Shown: positions 1-13,030, numbered from the stretch's first letter. The stretch: DNA of 64,000 bases from Sphagnum compactum (GCA_965153455.1 OZ234495.1:620001-684000); one strand, 5' to 3'. Notes: generated by a model from the letters alone, not told the origin. A program made the numbers and translations.

Positions 1-3000
1 TTCATCAACGACACTCGGATTTGCCCACCCTCTTCTATCTAAGGCCACGGGGACCAGAGAGACCTATGCATGGTATTATGGAACATGCACGGGGGTGGTG
101 TAAATAAACTCGAAACGAAGGTGCAAATACTAGAGCTATTTCAGGATGCTGACCTTGTCTTATGAACCGAAACCTGACACTTCCAAGGCCAACATTTGCC
201 ACACGTTGAAAGGTTTGACTCATTTGCTATAGCGCGCACTGTGCAGCCGAGAAGAACAAAAGCAATAAAACATAGCGGGGGGGGGGTTGCTGCCTACTTT
301 CGCAGCCACCTTGGCCCAAACCTATCACAGTGGAAGGAAGGAAGCCACGATTCTTATTTATGGCTACGAGTCAGCAGGGGTGCTACCCCTGACTTTTATG
401 TCTGCGTGTTGTATGCTGCCCCTGTCCGCTCCAAACACGAGAGCGAATCCTTGTTTCAAAACCTAGCAGCAGATATTGCTGAAGTTCAAACTTTAGGGGG
501 CATAGTATTATTTGGAGTGGATTTTAATGCGCGAACTGCAATGTTACCAGATATCATTGACACTAGCGACCTTTGTGAATTGTTACAGGCGCCTAAGCTC
601 ACTCAGACTAAGCAACCAAGTGGTGTGGCTAAGCGACAGAATCGTGACATCAGTGTTGGCGGCTGGGGCCGCGAGCTCCTGGACCTATGTTGTGACGCTG
701 GGTTGTTCATCTTCAACGGCCGGACACCTGGCAACGAATTAGGGGAGTTCACTTGCTTGGCAAATGGGGGGCGTAGCACTGTCGATTATATTGTTGGCTC
801 ACCTGTAATTTGGCAAGCTGCTACACACCTCGAGGTGATAATAGACGACTCCCGCTATTGCGCAATGGGGGGAGACTCTGACCACAGGCTATTACGCTTA
901 CGATTAAGCATCGATTGTAGCTTTGTTGAGCCACAACATACAGTTGTAACAAAAAAATTCTTACCTAGGTTCAAATATGATAAATCAAAAGCTGAAAAAT
1001 ATCAGCTTGCCCTAGCAACGAATCTTGGAAACCTATGGGTTGCTCACTCAATCGGGCATCTGGGGGCAGACAGGTTAGCTAACCTACTGCAGTAGTGCGT
1101 GGGTGCTCCAGCAAAGTCTACTTTTGGCAATAAGCTTTCGGGAGGAAACTGTAGAGCGCGACATTGCCATAAATCCTGGTTTGATGCTGACTGCCGTATA
1201 GCGAAATGGGAGCTGAGGTTTTGGCTGAAAGCCAACCTCGATTCACATGCCGCTAAACATCAGGCAAGTAAACTAAAAAATTTATTAAAAAAAAAAAGAA
1301 TGTTTTGGGAAACTGCAAGACCTCAACATATGTGTACGCTTGTCAAGGTGGATGCACTCCCGTTCTGGAAAAAGTACATGCCAAAGGCACCCGTTGTGGA
1401 CAAAATTAGTGTAGCTACGCTTTTGGAAGGCTTCCGCGGGCTAGTTGGCCAGTCTTCGCCACCCATACGGCTGCGAATTGATCACTCGGCCCAGGTGACG
1501 GAACCTCCATCTAGCCACACCCTAAACATAGATATCACACTTGTTGAGTTGCTTCAGGCACTGAAGAAGCTACAAAGGAATAAGGCTACTCATTTGGATG
1601 GTATGAAAGTTGAATTCATTTTGGATGCGGGAGAGCTGCTACACATGCCACTATTGACAGCGTTCAATTGCTTTCTAGCGGAAGGCTTTCCAGAAGCCCT
1701 TTCCACAGGGGCGCGCTCTTTAAAGGGGGCGATGCCTCCGAATTTGACAACTATAGGGGGATAACTATTGGGCCTATCCTAGCAAAGCTGTTTGCTATGA
1801 TCCTTGACAAAAGGCTGAGCGAGTGGGCTGAACAACATGGGCTGCGTGCCAAGGGTCAAGTTGGGTTTCGCAAAGATTATCGCACTACTGACCAACTCTT
1901 CATATTGCGAATTTTGATAGAATAGAGCAAAGCAAAAAAGAAGCCACTCTATTGTTGTTTTGTGGACTTCAAAAAGGCGTTCGATATTATGCCGCGTGAA
2001 GTGCTGTGGGAGGTGTTAGCTAGCCTCGGGGTGGAGGGACGCTTCTTGTGATGCTTACAAGCGATGTACACCAAGGATACCGTATGCATCAACCACCCCA
2101 GCAAAAGGGTCACCTCCAGCATCAGGTGCCAACAAGGTGTGTAGCAAGGTTGCCCTCTCGGCCCCCTACTGTCTGGGCTATATTTGGATGCCCTGGAGGG
2201 GCGCTTGGACGGCAGAGAATGCGATGCACTGACCCTAGCAAACGTGCACGTATGGCTGTTGCTTTTTGCAGATGACCTTGCTCTGACGTCGGAGTCAAAA
2301 GTGGGACTGTAGCACTAGTTAAACGCGCTCCAGCAGTGTTGAACGTGGACTTACAGTGAACGTGAAAAAAACAAAAGTCATGGTGTTCAACTCTGCTGAC
2401 CCATGCCAAGAGTTTGTGTTTGAAGGTGATGCTATTGAGCATGTGCAGACCTTCAAATACCTAGGGATCCTGCTTGAGACCACCCTGAACTTGGACTGTG
2501 CAGTGAAACATCTAGCAGCTGCCAATAGGCGCTCGCTGTTCGCATTGAACCGCCGTTGTGCAGAGCTACGTATTATGGACGTCCAGTTACGTTGTGACCT
2601 CTTCAACACGTTGGTGCGTTCCACAACAAGTTATGCCTGTGAGGTTTGGGTGGACTCCAAGAAAATAGAGGCTATTGAAGTAGTGTATTGAGAGTTCTTC
2701 AAGTCCTTGCTTGGGGTGCGAAAAACAACTAGCACGTCCATTGTGCTGGCAGAATTTGGCAAATTCCCCTTTGAACATTTTTCATGGGGACAAGCGTTGT
2801 TGTACTATATTCGTGTGAGCATGGTCACTAAAGACCGCATCTTGGGCAAGGCATGGGAAGCCCAACTCGTTATGCTTGCTGCGGGAAAGAATTGTTGGGT
2901 TAGATCCATGAAAAAATGGCTACTCAAGAATTAGCCCCAAGAGGTGGCAAGTTTTCTGCCTCCGGTTCAACCGTCGTTGGAAACGACGCCTAATCCTATA

Positions 3001-3970
3001 ACGACCTGTGTGCTCCAGGCGAGGACTGTTCAACCGCCGCTGGGAACGGCTCTTGCAACAACGCACATACACTCGACCCGTCTAGTAGGGGTGAGAGGTT
3101 GGGCGGAGAGCCAAGTACTTTGGTGCAATGCGCACAATGTATGGGTGGGAGTTCAAATGGCTCAGCTGGCCGCGCTACAACTAGTGCAGCCGGTTGGTGC
3201 TAGATCTACGACATGATGCCCGATCAACCAAGAGGCTGGGGCCCCACCCCCTCTAGGTTTTCCCCACACAATATTGAGTGTAAAAAAGGTGAAGGATAAT
3301 ATGCGGCTGGCTTACATTGAAAATCTCTTTACCAATCGCGATATTGGGACCAGCGTGCAGACAAGATACTTGCGCTTGAAGGGTATGTTGTACGAGAGCG
3401 AAAGCTACTTGTGTGACATCAGCTGCGTTCAACTACAGAAAGCTGTGGCCCGGTTTCGATGTGATAACATGCAGCTTGAGGTAGTGCTAGGTGCGTGGAA
3501 GGGCGTGCCACATGCAGAGAGGCTTTGTCAAGGCTGCGATTTGGGGAAGGTTAAGGATGAAGAGCACTTGCTTCTTGTTTGTCCAAATACACAGAAAGTT
3601 AGGGAACGCTTTTGTTCGACCCTGCCCCTCACCCACACTAGCACTCCAGTTTTGTTTGATTTGGGCGTTGGGCAACCACCCAATGCCCTAGTTCACGCAA
3701 ATTTGTTTGAAATGGGTGTTAGACGATTGCTTGACATTGAGTTCACCCAATTTTTTAAAAATTGAACGTCGGGCACCCCTGTTCACCCATTTTTGTTTGA
3801 AATGGGTGTGTTGAGCTCATGCAGACTACGAACACGGTCGCTCTGGCCAAGTTTGTGGCATGCTGCCAGTACCAGAGGACAATCTGTCCTCCATGATCTA
3901 CCTTTCGTCTAATGGACTCTTTGGTCCCAAACGGACGTAAAATTGTAACCAATAAACAATAAACAGACTT
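1..3970 (+). mobile_element. Degenerate LINE (non-LTR retrotransposon), 5' end cut by window edge
   Basis: Remnant of a plant-type LINE coding for an apurinic-like endonuclease and a reverse transcriptase. The endonuclease start is readable at about 75-160 (WNMHGGG). It continues in a shifted frame at 196-1095 with the landmarks VDFNAR, STVDYIVGSP and GGDSDHRLL. Reverse-transcriptase pieces follow: a segment at about 1540-1690, the YRGITIGP block near 1765, motif A (VDFKKAFD) near 1962-1990, and motif C (FADD) near 2268-2280. A thumb/connection part lies at 2356-2690, and a C-terminal zinc-knuckle region (C-x2-C-x9-H-x4-C) at about 3516-3580. The reading frame is broken many times: a stop near 172, TAG at 1093, TAG at 1923, a stop near 2689, and several frameshifts. 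It is therefore inactive. The 3' end is set roughly at an AATAAACAATAAA stretch near 3950; no clear target-site duplication was seen. Confidence 0.9.
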
Positions 3971-5620
3971 GAAAAATTTAATTCTCAACTTTTTTTTCAA
4001 TCATTACTTTTAGATCATAGCCTTAAATTAATAATGCAAGGTCATTTTAAATATTTATATTTCAAGAGTTTTTCAATGATACAAAAAATTCTTGATTTTG
4101 ATAAAAAGTTTCTCTCTGTATTTTTTTGGTCAAACATTTGAAAGATTACTCCTCAAGGAAAGTTGTTCTCCAAAACAATTTAGTCCATTTCTTCTTGAGG
4201 GAACAAGGTTGAGAATGCCATTTTGTTTCCTCCCTAGGGAAATTATTTTCCCAAGAAAATTTAACATGAAAAATCACCTATGAATTATTAGTTTCCATTC
4301 ATTTTGTTCATGGAAAGAAAAAAAAATTGAGAAAAGAATCAAACCTTGAACTTTTTAATTGAAATGGAGTATTCTTTTCACTAAATCATTTTTAAAAATA
4401 TTATGTAAAAAATCATTGTCCTGCAATTGTGTCGAGACTGGTACTACATTTAATTCATTTCTCTTGTTCAGTGTTTGCCCAACCCCATGCACCTTTTACA
4501 TCATTCCTTTCTTGCCAATGCTCAATTATGACATATAGGGTATCCATAGCTTTAAAAATAGAAACAAAGACAACAATTTTATGCCATGTTACAACCTTGA
4601 CCCTGAACATTATCGGAATCAGGCTTGCTTTGACTCCCCCTTGCATAGGGCCTTATTCTGAAATGCCTGCAACCTTGGGCATTACGTCATACATAACACA
4701 TGCTCAACCCTGAAAGACTCATGATGAACCAAAATCCTTGATGCTATCGGAGTATTAAGTTTGGACTACTTGGTTGATCTAATTGTTTTGTTTTGTTTGT
4801 ACTTATGAGATCCACCAAACTGGGATGCTTCAAATCATGTTCTTGGTCTCTTTTGAAAGCTCTCAAGGAGGAGGGTTGAATCGGCTTGGTTTCATGGCGT
4901 TTGGGCTTTCAGTGTAGAAGTTCTTGAATATTGAATGATTTTTCACTGAAAATTAAATTAAATTAAATTAAATTAAATTGTAGCTGAAAATTTCGGAGGA
5001 ATTGGAATGTGCCTTTGGTGTTGTTGGAAAGATCTTGATGAGCAGGATTTAATTTGGTAAGATTCAGATTCAGAATGTGAGAGATATTGATTTTTAAGCA
5101 ATTTCTGCTGCTGAAAACTCAAATAAATTCCAAAAAACCAGGTTTTGGAAGGAAAAATCCATGGAGAGTGTGGTAACATTTGGGCCAACGGCATAGGGCA
5201 CACTAGTCACTTTGAAAAAGAAATTTGATACCCCCCTACCTATACTGGGTTGTGAAAACATGCGTTTCTACAAGGTAAGTTCTCTAAACCCTAAACCTCT
5301 TTTGCATGTAACACTGTATACTAACTCTCACATTCACCTATCCTATTAATTAGATGAGGTGCGTCTCACATTCAATTTTTTTTTTGCAATGAGCCAATTT
5401 GATTGGCCCATCACTCAAAAAGAATGAAACAATGAAGGCTCCCCAAAACAGAAGGTTCTATTTTCAAGCATAGAGTTCCTCCCCTTTGGCCCACCTATTA
5501 GGGGCCATAGTGAACCAGCACCCGCCAGTGCACCATCCACTGGATGTCCGCTATTACTCAGTTGTGGATGAAACTCAACTGAGTTAATATTTGGTTTCAT
5601 CTTGGTAACCAATTCTGTAG
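3971..5620. other. AT-rich intergenic spacer with a dispersed repeat copy
   Basis: No convincing gene is seen between the LINE and cytochrome b5. The right-hand half (about 4755-5215) resembles the repeat family at 54.3-55.9 kb and includes a short AAATT tandem tract at 4949-4979. The last few hundred bases before 5620 should contain the cytochrome b5 promoter, but no specific element could be assigned. Confidence 0.6.
4755..5215 (+). repeat. Dispersed repeat, degenerate copy related to 54.3-55.9 kb
   Basis: The order of landmarks matches the 54340-54740 copy: a GTTTTGTTTTGTTTG tract, a GAGATCC/CCAAAC block, a GGTTTCAT block, then ATTGAATGATTTTTCACTGAAAATT, AGAGATATTGA, and finally a TTTGGGCCAA-GGC block. 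An AAATT microsatellite is inserted after the CACTGAAAATT motif. No inverted partner was found here, so it may be one half of the full element. Confidence 0.6.
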
Positions 5621-5906
5621 GAAATTGCCCAGGCCGCAGACCCGCATGCCCAAAACAGGGGAGGACGAAGATCCTGGGAAGACCACACTGAGAGCGCTGG
5701 AGTGCGTCGAGGAGCTCTTCACGTTGTTTCTTGCTGCTTGTCTCTCTGCCCGCCTCGCGCTTCCTGCTGTCTCGTGCTCGTCATACCCGCTCTCTTCTCT
5801 CCCAAATCCATAGCTCTCTATTCTTCTGTTCTGTTCGCCTTCAGAATACGACGGCGCTGCATCCAACTCTCTGAAGAAATCCCGTGGTGCGGTGAAGAGA
5901 CGTGAA

Positions 5907-7435
5907 ATGGCGACAGAGAAAAAGCTCTACACTCTGGCTGATGTCGCTGTCCACAATAGTGCCAACGATTGCTGGCTTGTTATTGATGGTCAGGTGAGGG
6001 AACATCATCTCTCTTTCGGAGCTCTTTCTGCCCCCGTATTCCTTCGCCGTTTTTGTTTGTTATCTCCTTCCTAGGCGTGGTTGCGATCGAGGTGTTCTCT
6101 TCTGTCTCTGGAGCATACATTTTTTCTCCTCCTCTTAAGCTGTTGTTTTTGTTGTTATCTTCTTGTTCCCCATCTCCCTTCTGTAGGTAGAAATGTGTCT
6201 GTTAAATGAGCATTCCCGTGTCAAGCCTCTAGAATCCTCCATAATCCTCTTGCACAGACCGCGTCTTCTGGGTATTCTTGGAGTTTTTGCTTCTTATGTG
6301 TATTTACCGCATACTCCAGTGGCTGATTCATCGGTGGTGCTCTTCTCATGATAAGGGGAAAGAGAGTCATTGTTCCCTTGGCATTCGTTTCAGATCTTTA
6401 GCAACGTAAATGCCTTTGAGGACTGAGTCTTCCTATTGCTTTCAGAATGGGAAAGAAAGTCAGGACAAAGATGTTTGTAGCATGTTTGGGCATGTTATTA
6501 TATAATATATTATCTGCACACACTGTTGGGATCTGATAAAGTCAGTGGGGAGAGTCCTGCAGCTTGTCACTGCTATTCATGATGAAGGTGATGGGCTGAC
6601 AATTTTGTGAGTGACACTCATATGGTTATGCCTGCACTCGTTGTCACGTTGCTTTCAAAGTGTTTCCAGTAGAGCTTCCTCCACAGTTGTTTCTTACTGT
6701 TGATGGTCCCTGAACAGGTGTGAGACTGGCACTGTTGTTCATACTGCTTTCATATTGTATTTGTTTCTTGGTACTTTGTTCTCTGTTTTGTCTTTCCTTC
6801 TTTGGAATTCTCTGTGGCTGGTTGAAGAAGTGTTAACCTTGCTTTGCCTTTTCTTAATCAATTCTTATGAGAGATATTTATTCATGAGTAGATTGTTTCT
6901 TTTGGGGATTCCAGGCCTATGATGTAACCAGATTTCTGGAGGAGCACCCAGGAGGAGATGAAGTACTCCTGTCAGCAACAGGTATGCTTGGCTCTATGAA
7001 TCTTAAGGTAAGGGGTTTAGTAGGATGCTACTGCAGAGCTCTTTTTTTCTCTACATTCTGATATCCTTCTCCCACAGAAAGCCAGGATGATGATCATCCT
7101 GGTTGACAAGAAGAGAATTGGCTTCTTCTCTGGTATGGTTTCCCAATTGACATGTGTGTTGTCTGAGAACAGGGAAGGATGCAACTGATGACTTTGAGGA
7201 TGTTGGCCACAGCAGCAGTGCAAGAGCAATGATGAAAGATTACTATGTGGGTGATGTTGATCGCACCTCATTTCCATCAAAGCCAACATACACTCCAGCC
7301 AAGCAGGCTACCTACAACCCTGACAAGAGCTCTGAGTTCCTCATCAAGATCTTGCAGTTCCTTCTGCCCCTTGCTATTCTAGGTTTGGCTGTGGCAGTGC
7401 GGTTTTTGACAAAGAATACCAACATCTCTGATTGA
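5907..7435 (+). CDS. CB5: Cytochrome b5, tail-anchored ER form
   Basis: Predicted 138-residue microsomal cytochrome b5, a heme protein passing electrons from reductases to desaturases and hydroxylases at the ER membrane. Exons are 5907-5993, 6915-6981 and 7173-7435, all with GT-AG introns and consistent phases. The heme-ligand histidines are His40 in EEHPGGDE and His64 in DVGHSSSA. The C-terminus has one hydrophobic segment (about residues 113-132, ILQFLLPLAILGLAVAV) followed by a short polar tail, as in tail-anchored Cb5. Length is normal for plant Cb5 (about 134-140). ATG 5907 is the first ATG in frame. Intron 1 is long (921 bp) and holds a segment similar to 15.3-15.7 kb. No defects are seen. 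Confidence 0.95.
6420..6900 (+). repeat. Dispersed repeat inside cytochrome b5 intron 1
   Basis: Shares ordered motifs with 15318-15720: TGAGTCTTCCT-TTGCTT, GTCAGTGGGG, a GAGTGACACT block, GTCCCTGAACA followed by GTGAGA, and a TTCTTAAT/ATGAGAG block. Similarity is patchy, suggesting two old copies of an unidentified element, one of them residing in an intron. Confidence 0.5.
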
Positions 7436-8470
7436 CATTCCATGCATTATTTTGAAGATAATGACATGGATTCTTTTGAGTATTTTCTGTTCTCCACTGA
7501 AGGCTTTCCACAGCTACAGATGTGGAACATTCTGCTAGCCCAAGTCATTGGTTACTACTTCTGGGCCATGTCTTTCAATACGAACAATACTTGGGGCTCA
7601 GTACACTAAGGCAAACACTGCTGTTATTGGAGTTGCCTTGTTTGATCCAGTACAGAGCAGCAGGGAGGTTCCAGAAAGGTTCTTGAATGTTCCATGTGGA
7701 GCGAATGTGACCAGTGTTTTGTTTACGTATGAGGCAGATGCAAAGCACAGTTAAAGGGCACCAAGGGGTCTGTTGTTGAAGGGATCAGGGCACTATGGTA
7801 AGAGAGACCCGCATTGATATTTGGCCATATATGCTGACAGAAGTTGCAACTTTGCCTGGAGATTGTGTCAAAGTTTGTACTAGTGTTGTCTTGGCAGTAA
7901 TGGTCCTTATCGGTGTAACAGGTAGGGTGCAGAAAGCTTCATTGAGAGTAACTACCTACCAATAAATTAACATGCACATATATGCATTCCTCTCTTTGTA
8001 CTATGTTGGTTGGAATGATAAATTCATCATTACCATTTCCTGTTACTTCCAGACTTGTGACAGAAACTCAGTACGTTGATAATAATGTTCAATGTTAACC
8101 AATACCCACTGCTGTTTAAAGTCATTGGTGATGTCAGGGTAGGTGCTCGATACTGCAGATCTTGCAGTTCAAGGTCCATGAGCATGGAACCACTCCTCAA
8201 ATTTGTTGAAGTTCCTGAACATGATTATGACAACTGGTTTTATTCCAAAATGGCTCCTGAAGTTTAGTTTTGTGGTCTGGTTTTCCTCTTTCCATGCTTC
8301 TTGTTGTGGGTGCTGTTGTTATGTATAGAGGAAAGCCCCAGGGTCGGGCATACCTGTACATAAGGCAGTGGGCTTGATTTCTTTGTTTATCTGTGAAGAT
8401 GTGGACAGGGATAATCATTCTGATGTCGATTGCATGGAATACCGTTGCTCTAGTATTTTGCCTAGTTGCC
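7436..8470 (+). other. Probable 3' UTR of cytochrome b5 and spacer
   Basis: No recognisable protein is encoded here. The sequence directly after the stop codon probably includes the 3' UTR; an AATAAA lies near 7961-7966 and is a candidate polyadenylation signal. Short open frames at 7548-7754 and 8076-8267 match nothing I recognise, so I do not call them genes. Confidence 0.45.
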
Positions 8471-10030
8471 ATTGCTTGCTCACTAAGTCCACATTTCACT
8501 TTTCCACTTTGTCAAGTCCACTTCGCAAAAATGCTAAGTTGCCAAGTAGTCTAGTCCACATTTGATGGTTCCACTTTGTCAAGTCCACTTTGCTATAATG
8601 CTAAGTTGCCAAGTTGTCTAGTCCACACTCAACTTTTCCACTTTGTCAAGCCAACTCTGCCAACATGCTAAGTTTCCAGTGCTACATTGCCAACTTGCTG
8701 AGTAGACTTCAATTTGCAAGCTGCCTGAATGCTTTTCAAACTGCTCAAAAGTAAATAATGTCCAAGGCTACACAATGCCTAAATTCATTTATTTGTCAAG
8801 CTCAAACTATTTTTTTTGTTTTTTTTTCTTAAGTGTGTGGAGGCAGGGTGGGGAGCTTTGATTAGTCACCTACACTCCTATTTAGTGTACCTACGTACCT
8901 ACATAAGCTACCTACTCACTTAGGCTACCTACTTGGTATACTTACTTACTAGTGTGAACCCGGTGCATAATGCACCCGTCAAGCTCCCCCCCACCTGGGT
9001 GGGTATTAGAGATATCCACAAATTCACCATCTTTGGGCCTCCTTTCGCCCCCTAACCCCTCTTTTAGTGGTATCCGTAAAGTAAGGAAATTTTATTAAAT
9101 CTCAATATGGAATGCTGAAACTCAGTACGAAATGCTGAATCTCAGCATTTAATGCACAAGGTTCGAGAGGTTTATAGCAGCTGGACAGGTAGGAGCAGTG
9201 AAAATCTATGTAGTAGCAGTGGAGCGGCTCAGGAAAAAAGAAAGACAGGGTGAAACTCAGAAAACCGCCCGTGCTGGCCCCCCCCGCCCCGTTCCCGCCC
9301 CGTTCCCGCCCCCCCCGCGCCCCATCACATGTCACCCGCTCCTTCACCAGGCATCTCCCTCCACCACCCCCCCAAAACCTCCGTCACAGACACAGAGACT
9401 TACTGAATTAATATATATGATTCATGAGCTACTTACATGTTTATATAAGCTACCTAGTTTACTTACTTAACTACCCTTTGTATGAAACCATTATGGATTT
9501 ACCTACTTATTTATCTATCTACCTAGGCCCACATACTTAGGTTACTAGTTACCACCATCCATCCATGCAAAGTTGAATTGATATTTGAAGGCTACCTAAC
9601 GAAGGATTCAAACATTACCTAGGTAGGTAGGTAAATAGGTGGGCAAGTAGGTTAGTAGGTACCCTACTTGTAGACAAGTAATCTAGGTGGGTAAATATTG
9701 TAGGCAACTAGGTGGGTAGGTAGCTTATGTAGGTAAATAGGCTACACTAAGTACGTGGATAGGTGGTTTTAATTGAAGCACCTCACCTTACCTCCCGCTA
9801 AGGTCCCACCCCTTGAAAAAATTAAACCCAAACAAATGTTTGGGCAAGAAAGGATTGAATTTTGGGCATTGTGTAGCCTTGGAAATTGTTTTGTTTTGGG
9901 CAATTTGAATAGCATTTAGGTAGCTTGCAAAATTGAAATCATGTTAGCAAGTTGGCAATGTAGCAATAGCAATTTAACATTTGGCAACTTGACAACTAAG
10001 TATTTTGGCAAAGTGGAAACGTCAAATGTT
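8470..10030. mobile_element. Long inverted-repeat (fold-back) element
   Basis: The left arm (about 8500-8970) and right arm (about 9690-10025) are imperfect inverted copies. Reverse-complementing the right arm gives, in the same order as the left, TTCCACTTTG, CTACATTGCCAACTTGCT, TTTGCAAGCT-CCT, CCAAGGCTACACAATGCC, then a CCTAC-rich stretch with CTACATAAGCTACCTAC. The left arm end also contains about three tandem units of roughly 65 bp (8495-8690). The spacer (about 9000-9420) includes a C-rich block at 9277-9324. No transposase is encoded, so this is a non-autonomous fold-back type element. Exact ends and target duplication are not resolved. Confidence 0.75.
8495..8690 (+). repeat. Tandem repeat in fold-back left arm
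   Basis: About three degenerate units of roughly 65 bp, each with CCACTTTGTCAAG, then ATGCTAAGTT and CCAAGT-GTCTAGTCCAC landmarks. The corresponding right arm has only about one unit, so the left arm expanded after or during element formation. Confidence 0.7.
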
Positions 10031-10790
10031 TCATTTTATTTTTTAAGGTTTTGCATGTTTTGTAAAAATATTTTTTTAGACTTTTCTTTTGCATGTTTTG
10101 TTGTTTCACACCAATTTCAAACTTATCACCTCTCAATAAAGATTGAGGATTCCTACCACCTACCGTTGGCATAGATTTATGCTTTGAATAACTACAATGT
10201 CATTTTTTATTTAACCTAAAAGTAAGGCTCAAACTAATCAAACCTTGTGGTAAAATTAGGCACATATGTGCATGACTAAACACTACTAGCCAAGAAGTGC
10301 ACCAAATAAAACTTGGTGGGGGTTTTTAACACCTTCCATTTCAAGTCTTTCAAGATGAATATCCAACAATAGGAATGGATGAAGATTGTGAAAAAATCAA
10401 AAGTCGTTTTAGTTGATGTTTCTACCATTTTTGCAAAGGGGAAATAGTAGCCAAAATATTTGATCATTTCACGAGTATGTTCATTATTTTCCCCCATTGG
10501 ACATGAATGATGAAGAAAAAGAAGTGGTTACTATCTGTTTTAAAAAAAGGTTTATTCTATTTATTGTCATGGTTGTCAAGTTTTTTTGAAAGTTTGTTGA
10601 GGGATATTGACATGAATCAACTAAATAGAGACATCAATTACAAGTCAACTATTTGCAATCTCATGATTATTTCGCATGGAATAACCATGTGGGTATTTTT
10701 GATGCATTGGTTCAAGTGGACAATAAAGCAATTTGAACTATTCAATAATTCGTAGAATATGAAGTTTGTGTGATCTAGGGAAGGTGGGGA

Positions 10791-11033
10791 GTACAACTTA
10801 TTAGTTCACCATATCCATGAAGAGTTGGTGCAATGTACAACTTATTAGTTCACTTATATATCCATGAAGAGTTGGTGCAACAGGGTGTACAACTTATTAG
10901 TTCACCATATCCATGAAGAGTTGGTCCAATGGGGTGTACAACTTATATGTTCACCATATCCATGAAAAGTTGGTGCAACAGGGTGTACAACTTATTAGTT
11001 CACCATATCCATGAAGAGTTGGTGCAATGGGGT
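10791..11033 (+). repeat. Minisatellite, five units of 44-52 bp
   Basis: Units start at 10791, 10835, 10887, 10936 and 10985, each with GTACAACTTATTAGTTCACC followed by ATATCCATGAAGAGTTGGTG. Identity between units is high, implying recent expansion compared with the decayed surroundings. Confidence 0.9.
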
Positions 11034-13030
11034 CTTTCTTCTAATATGGTCACCAACTAGGAGTGGCACAAATCAACCGTTGAAGGTCAATGGGATGATC
11101 TGCGGTTTTGGAATATGACTTCATTTTTTTAATCATTTTGAGAAGAACAAAAATGATGACAAATATTCTAAGAAGAGAAGATTCATCATTCATATTCTAG
11201 TCAATGGTAATAACCATGTTTGCCATGACTTTTATATGGCATGTGAAAATATGCAAACTCCATTTGACTTAATAGATGCCCACATTCACATTAAGGCACT
11301 TCGTTATTAGAACTAATGATGAGAAAGCCAATGTGCGTGTCCATTTACCCAATTTTATTTGTTTACCTTAAAGCTCTTGACCATGAATGGCACAAGTGAA
11401 GAGAGCAACCAGGTCATGTTAGTCTTCAATGGTAGAAAGTAATGTTGGTGGGTAATTGGTCCTCACTTCTTTTATGATAGAGTGGTAAACCCAAAGATCA
11501 AAATTGATGTAAAGACATATCTTCCACTAAATCCATGACCTTGTTAAGAAATAGTAGATCAAACAATTTGCTTTGAACAAACAATTGCAACTTTACATAT
11601 TGGACATTAAAAAAATAGGATATTCTTCTTATTTCCTCTTAGGAACATGTTGTTGAACTAGATATGGCTTGTCTTGTAAAAATTGTGAATGTTGAATGGG
11701 TTCAAATAACACACCTTTACCTTTTTTTACAAAGATTCATGATTCATAATCATTGGGTATGCTCTAAAATGTTTTGAAGTATAGAATTTTCAATGTCCTC
11801 GATAGCTGAATTTAAAATATGTTTTACGAATGTCATACCTAGAAACATATAGACCTTAAAATCTTGCAAAAACATATACACCATAAAAAAATTCAAAAAT
11901 TGTCAAAGGTCATGTGAGCATTGTTGTTTTCAATATGTAATGTTCTTTCGTGAACTCCATGTGCATGTGGTGTGTGTTGAAAAAAATAAATCCATGTCAA
12001 ATCAACTAAAGTTACAACTTGAAAAAAGTTATGTCAAATGTTCTTCATTGAACTATATGCAACTACATGTGGAAAGGAAACCAACCACATCAAAATTAAA
12101 GTTGTTTATAAAGTCACCCAAATAGGGGATTATTGTCAAAACTCAAGATGAAAGTTCATCATGCACATTATATATCCTAGTGTTAGGCGTCATTGAACTT
12201 GATTGTGTGTGGCAAGGTATTTGAACGTTGCAAACCATCAGAGGAGTTGCAACTTTTGAAATATGGTGACAAAAGAGTGCTTGGAAGAGGGGACAATTGC
12301 TTGTTTGCAGAGTAACAACATGATGACACGATGGCATTGGTAGGAACAACAACAACAACAACTTGGTCATCTTCAACTAAGCATTAAGAAAAAAAAAAGA
12401 AAAAGTGAAAAAGGTTTGCAACTTGCCCATCTCACTTGCTCATTCACTTGCAACAACGGGCTTACTCATTGGAGTAGTAGCGCAATGTCATATTGGCATT
12501 GGTAGGCACATCAACAACAACTTAGTTGTTTGCAACAAAGCATTGAGAGGAAAAGAAACAAATTGTGAAGAAGGGTGCAAGAGTAGCAACTAGATTTTTT
12601 TGATATCCAATTCTTTTTCAAAAGACTGAAATGGGAGGTTCTTAACAAAAAAAATATCAAAGAACCACCCAACACACAGTTCTTACATCTATGCCTTAAA
12701 GAATGGGAGGAATTGTACACCTGCAAGTAAACCCTAACCCTAGTTACGTGTGTCTTTTTTCTTGGTCAAATTTGTAGCCAAAGTAGCCATCAACCATAGG
12801 AAAATTAAGAAAAAATTGGCTATATAAACAAAATTATGAAAGGAAAATAATTTAGACAGCCTTGTGTATTTTTGGCTACCTATTTGAAACTAAACACAGA
12901 AATATATGGTGACTATTCTTTTCCTTTTTTTTCGACTTTTGTCAATAGAAAGTCCAAAAAATAATTTCACCTTCAAAAATTTAACTTTTGAAAAAATTCC
13001 ATGACTCAAAAAAAGAAACGGTTCCTACGC
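11034..13030. other. AT-rich intergenic region without recognisable gene
   Basis: Only short chance open frames are seen. A partial tandem duplication lies at about 12290-12400 and 12450-12560, both copies containing GGCATTGGTAGG followed by an ACAACAACAACTT stretch and an AGCATT-AG end. Nothing else could be assigned. Confidence 0.5.

Noticed and set aside
7548-8267. Open frames after cytochrome b5
   Set aside because: Short, unlinked by splice sites and without known motifs; more likely 3' UTR or spacer.
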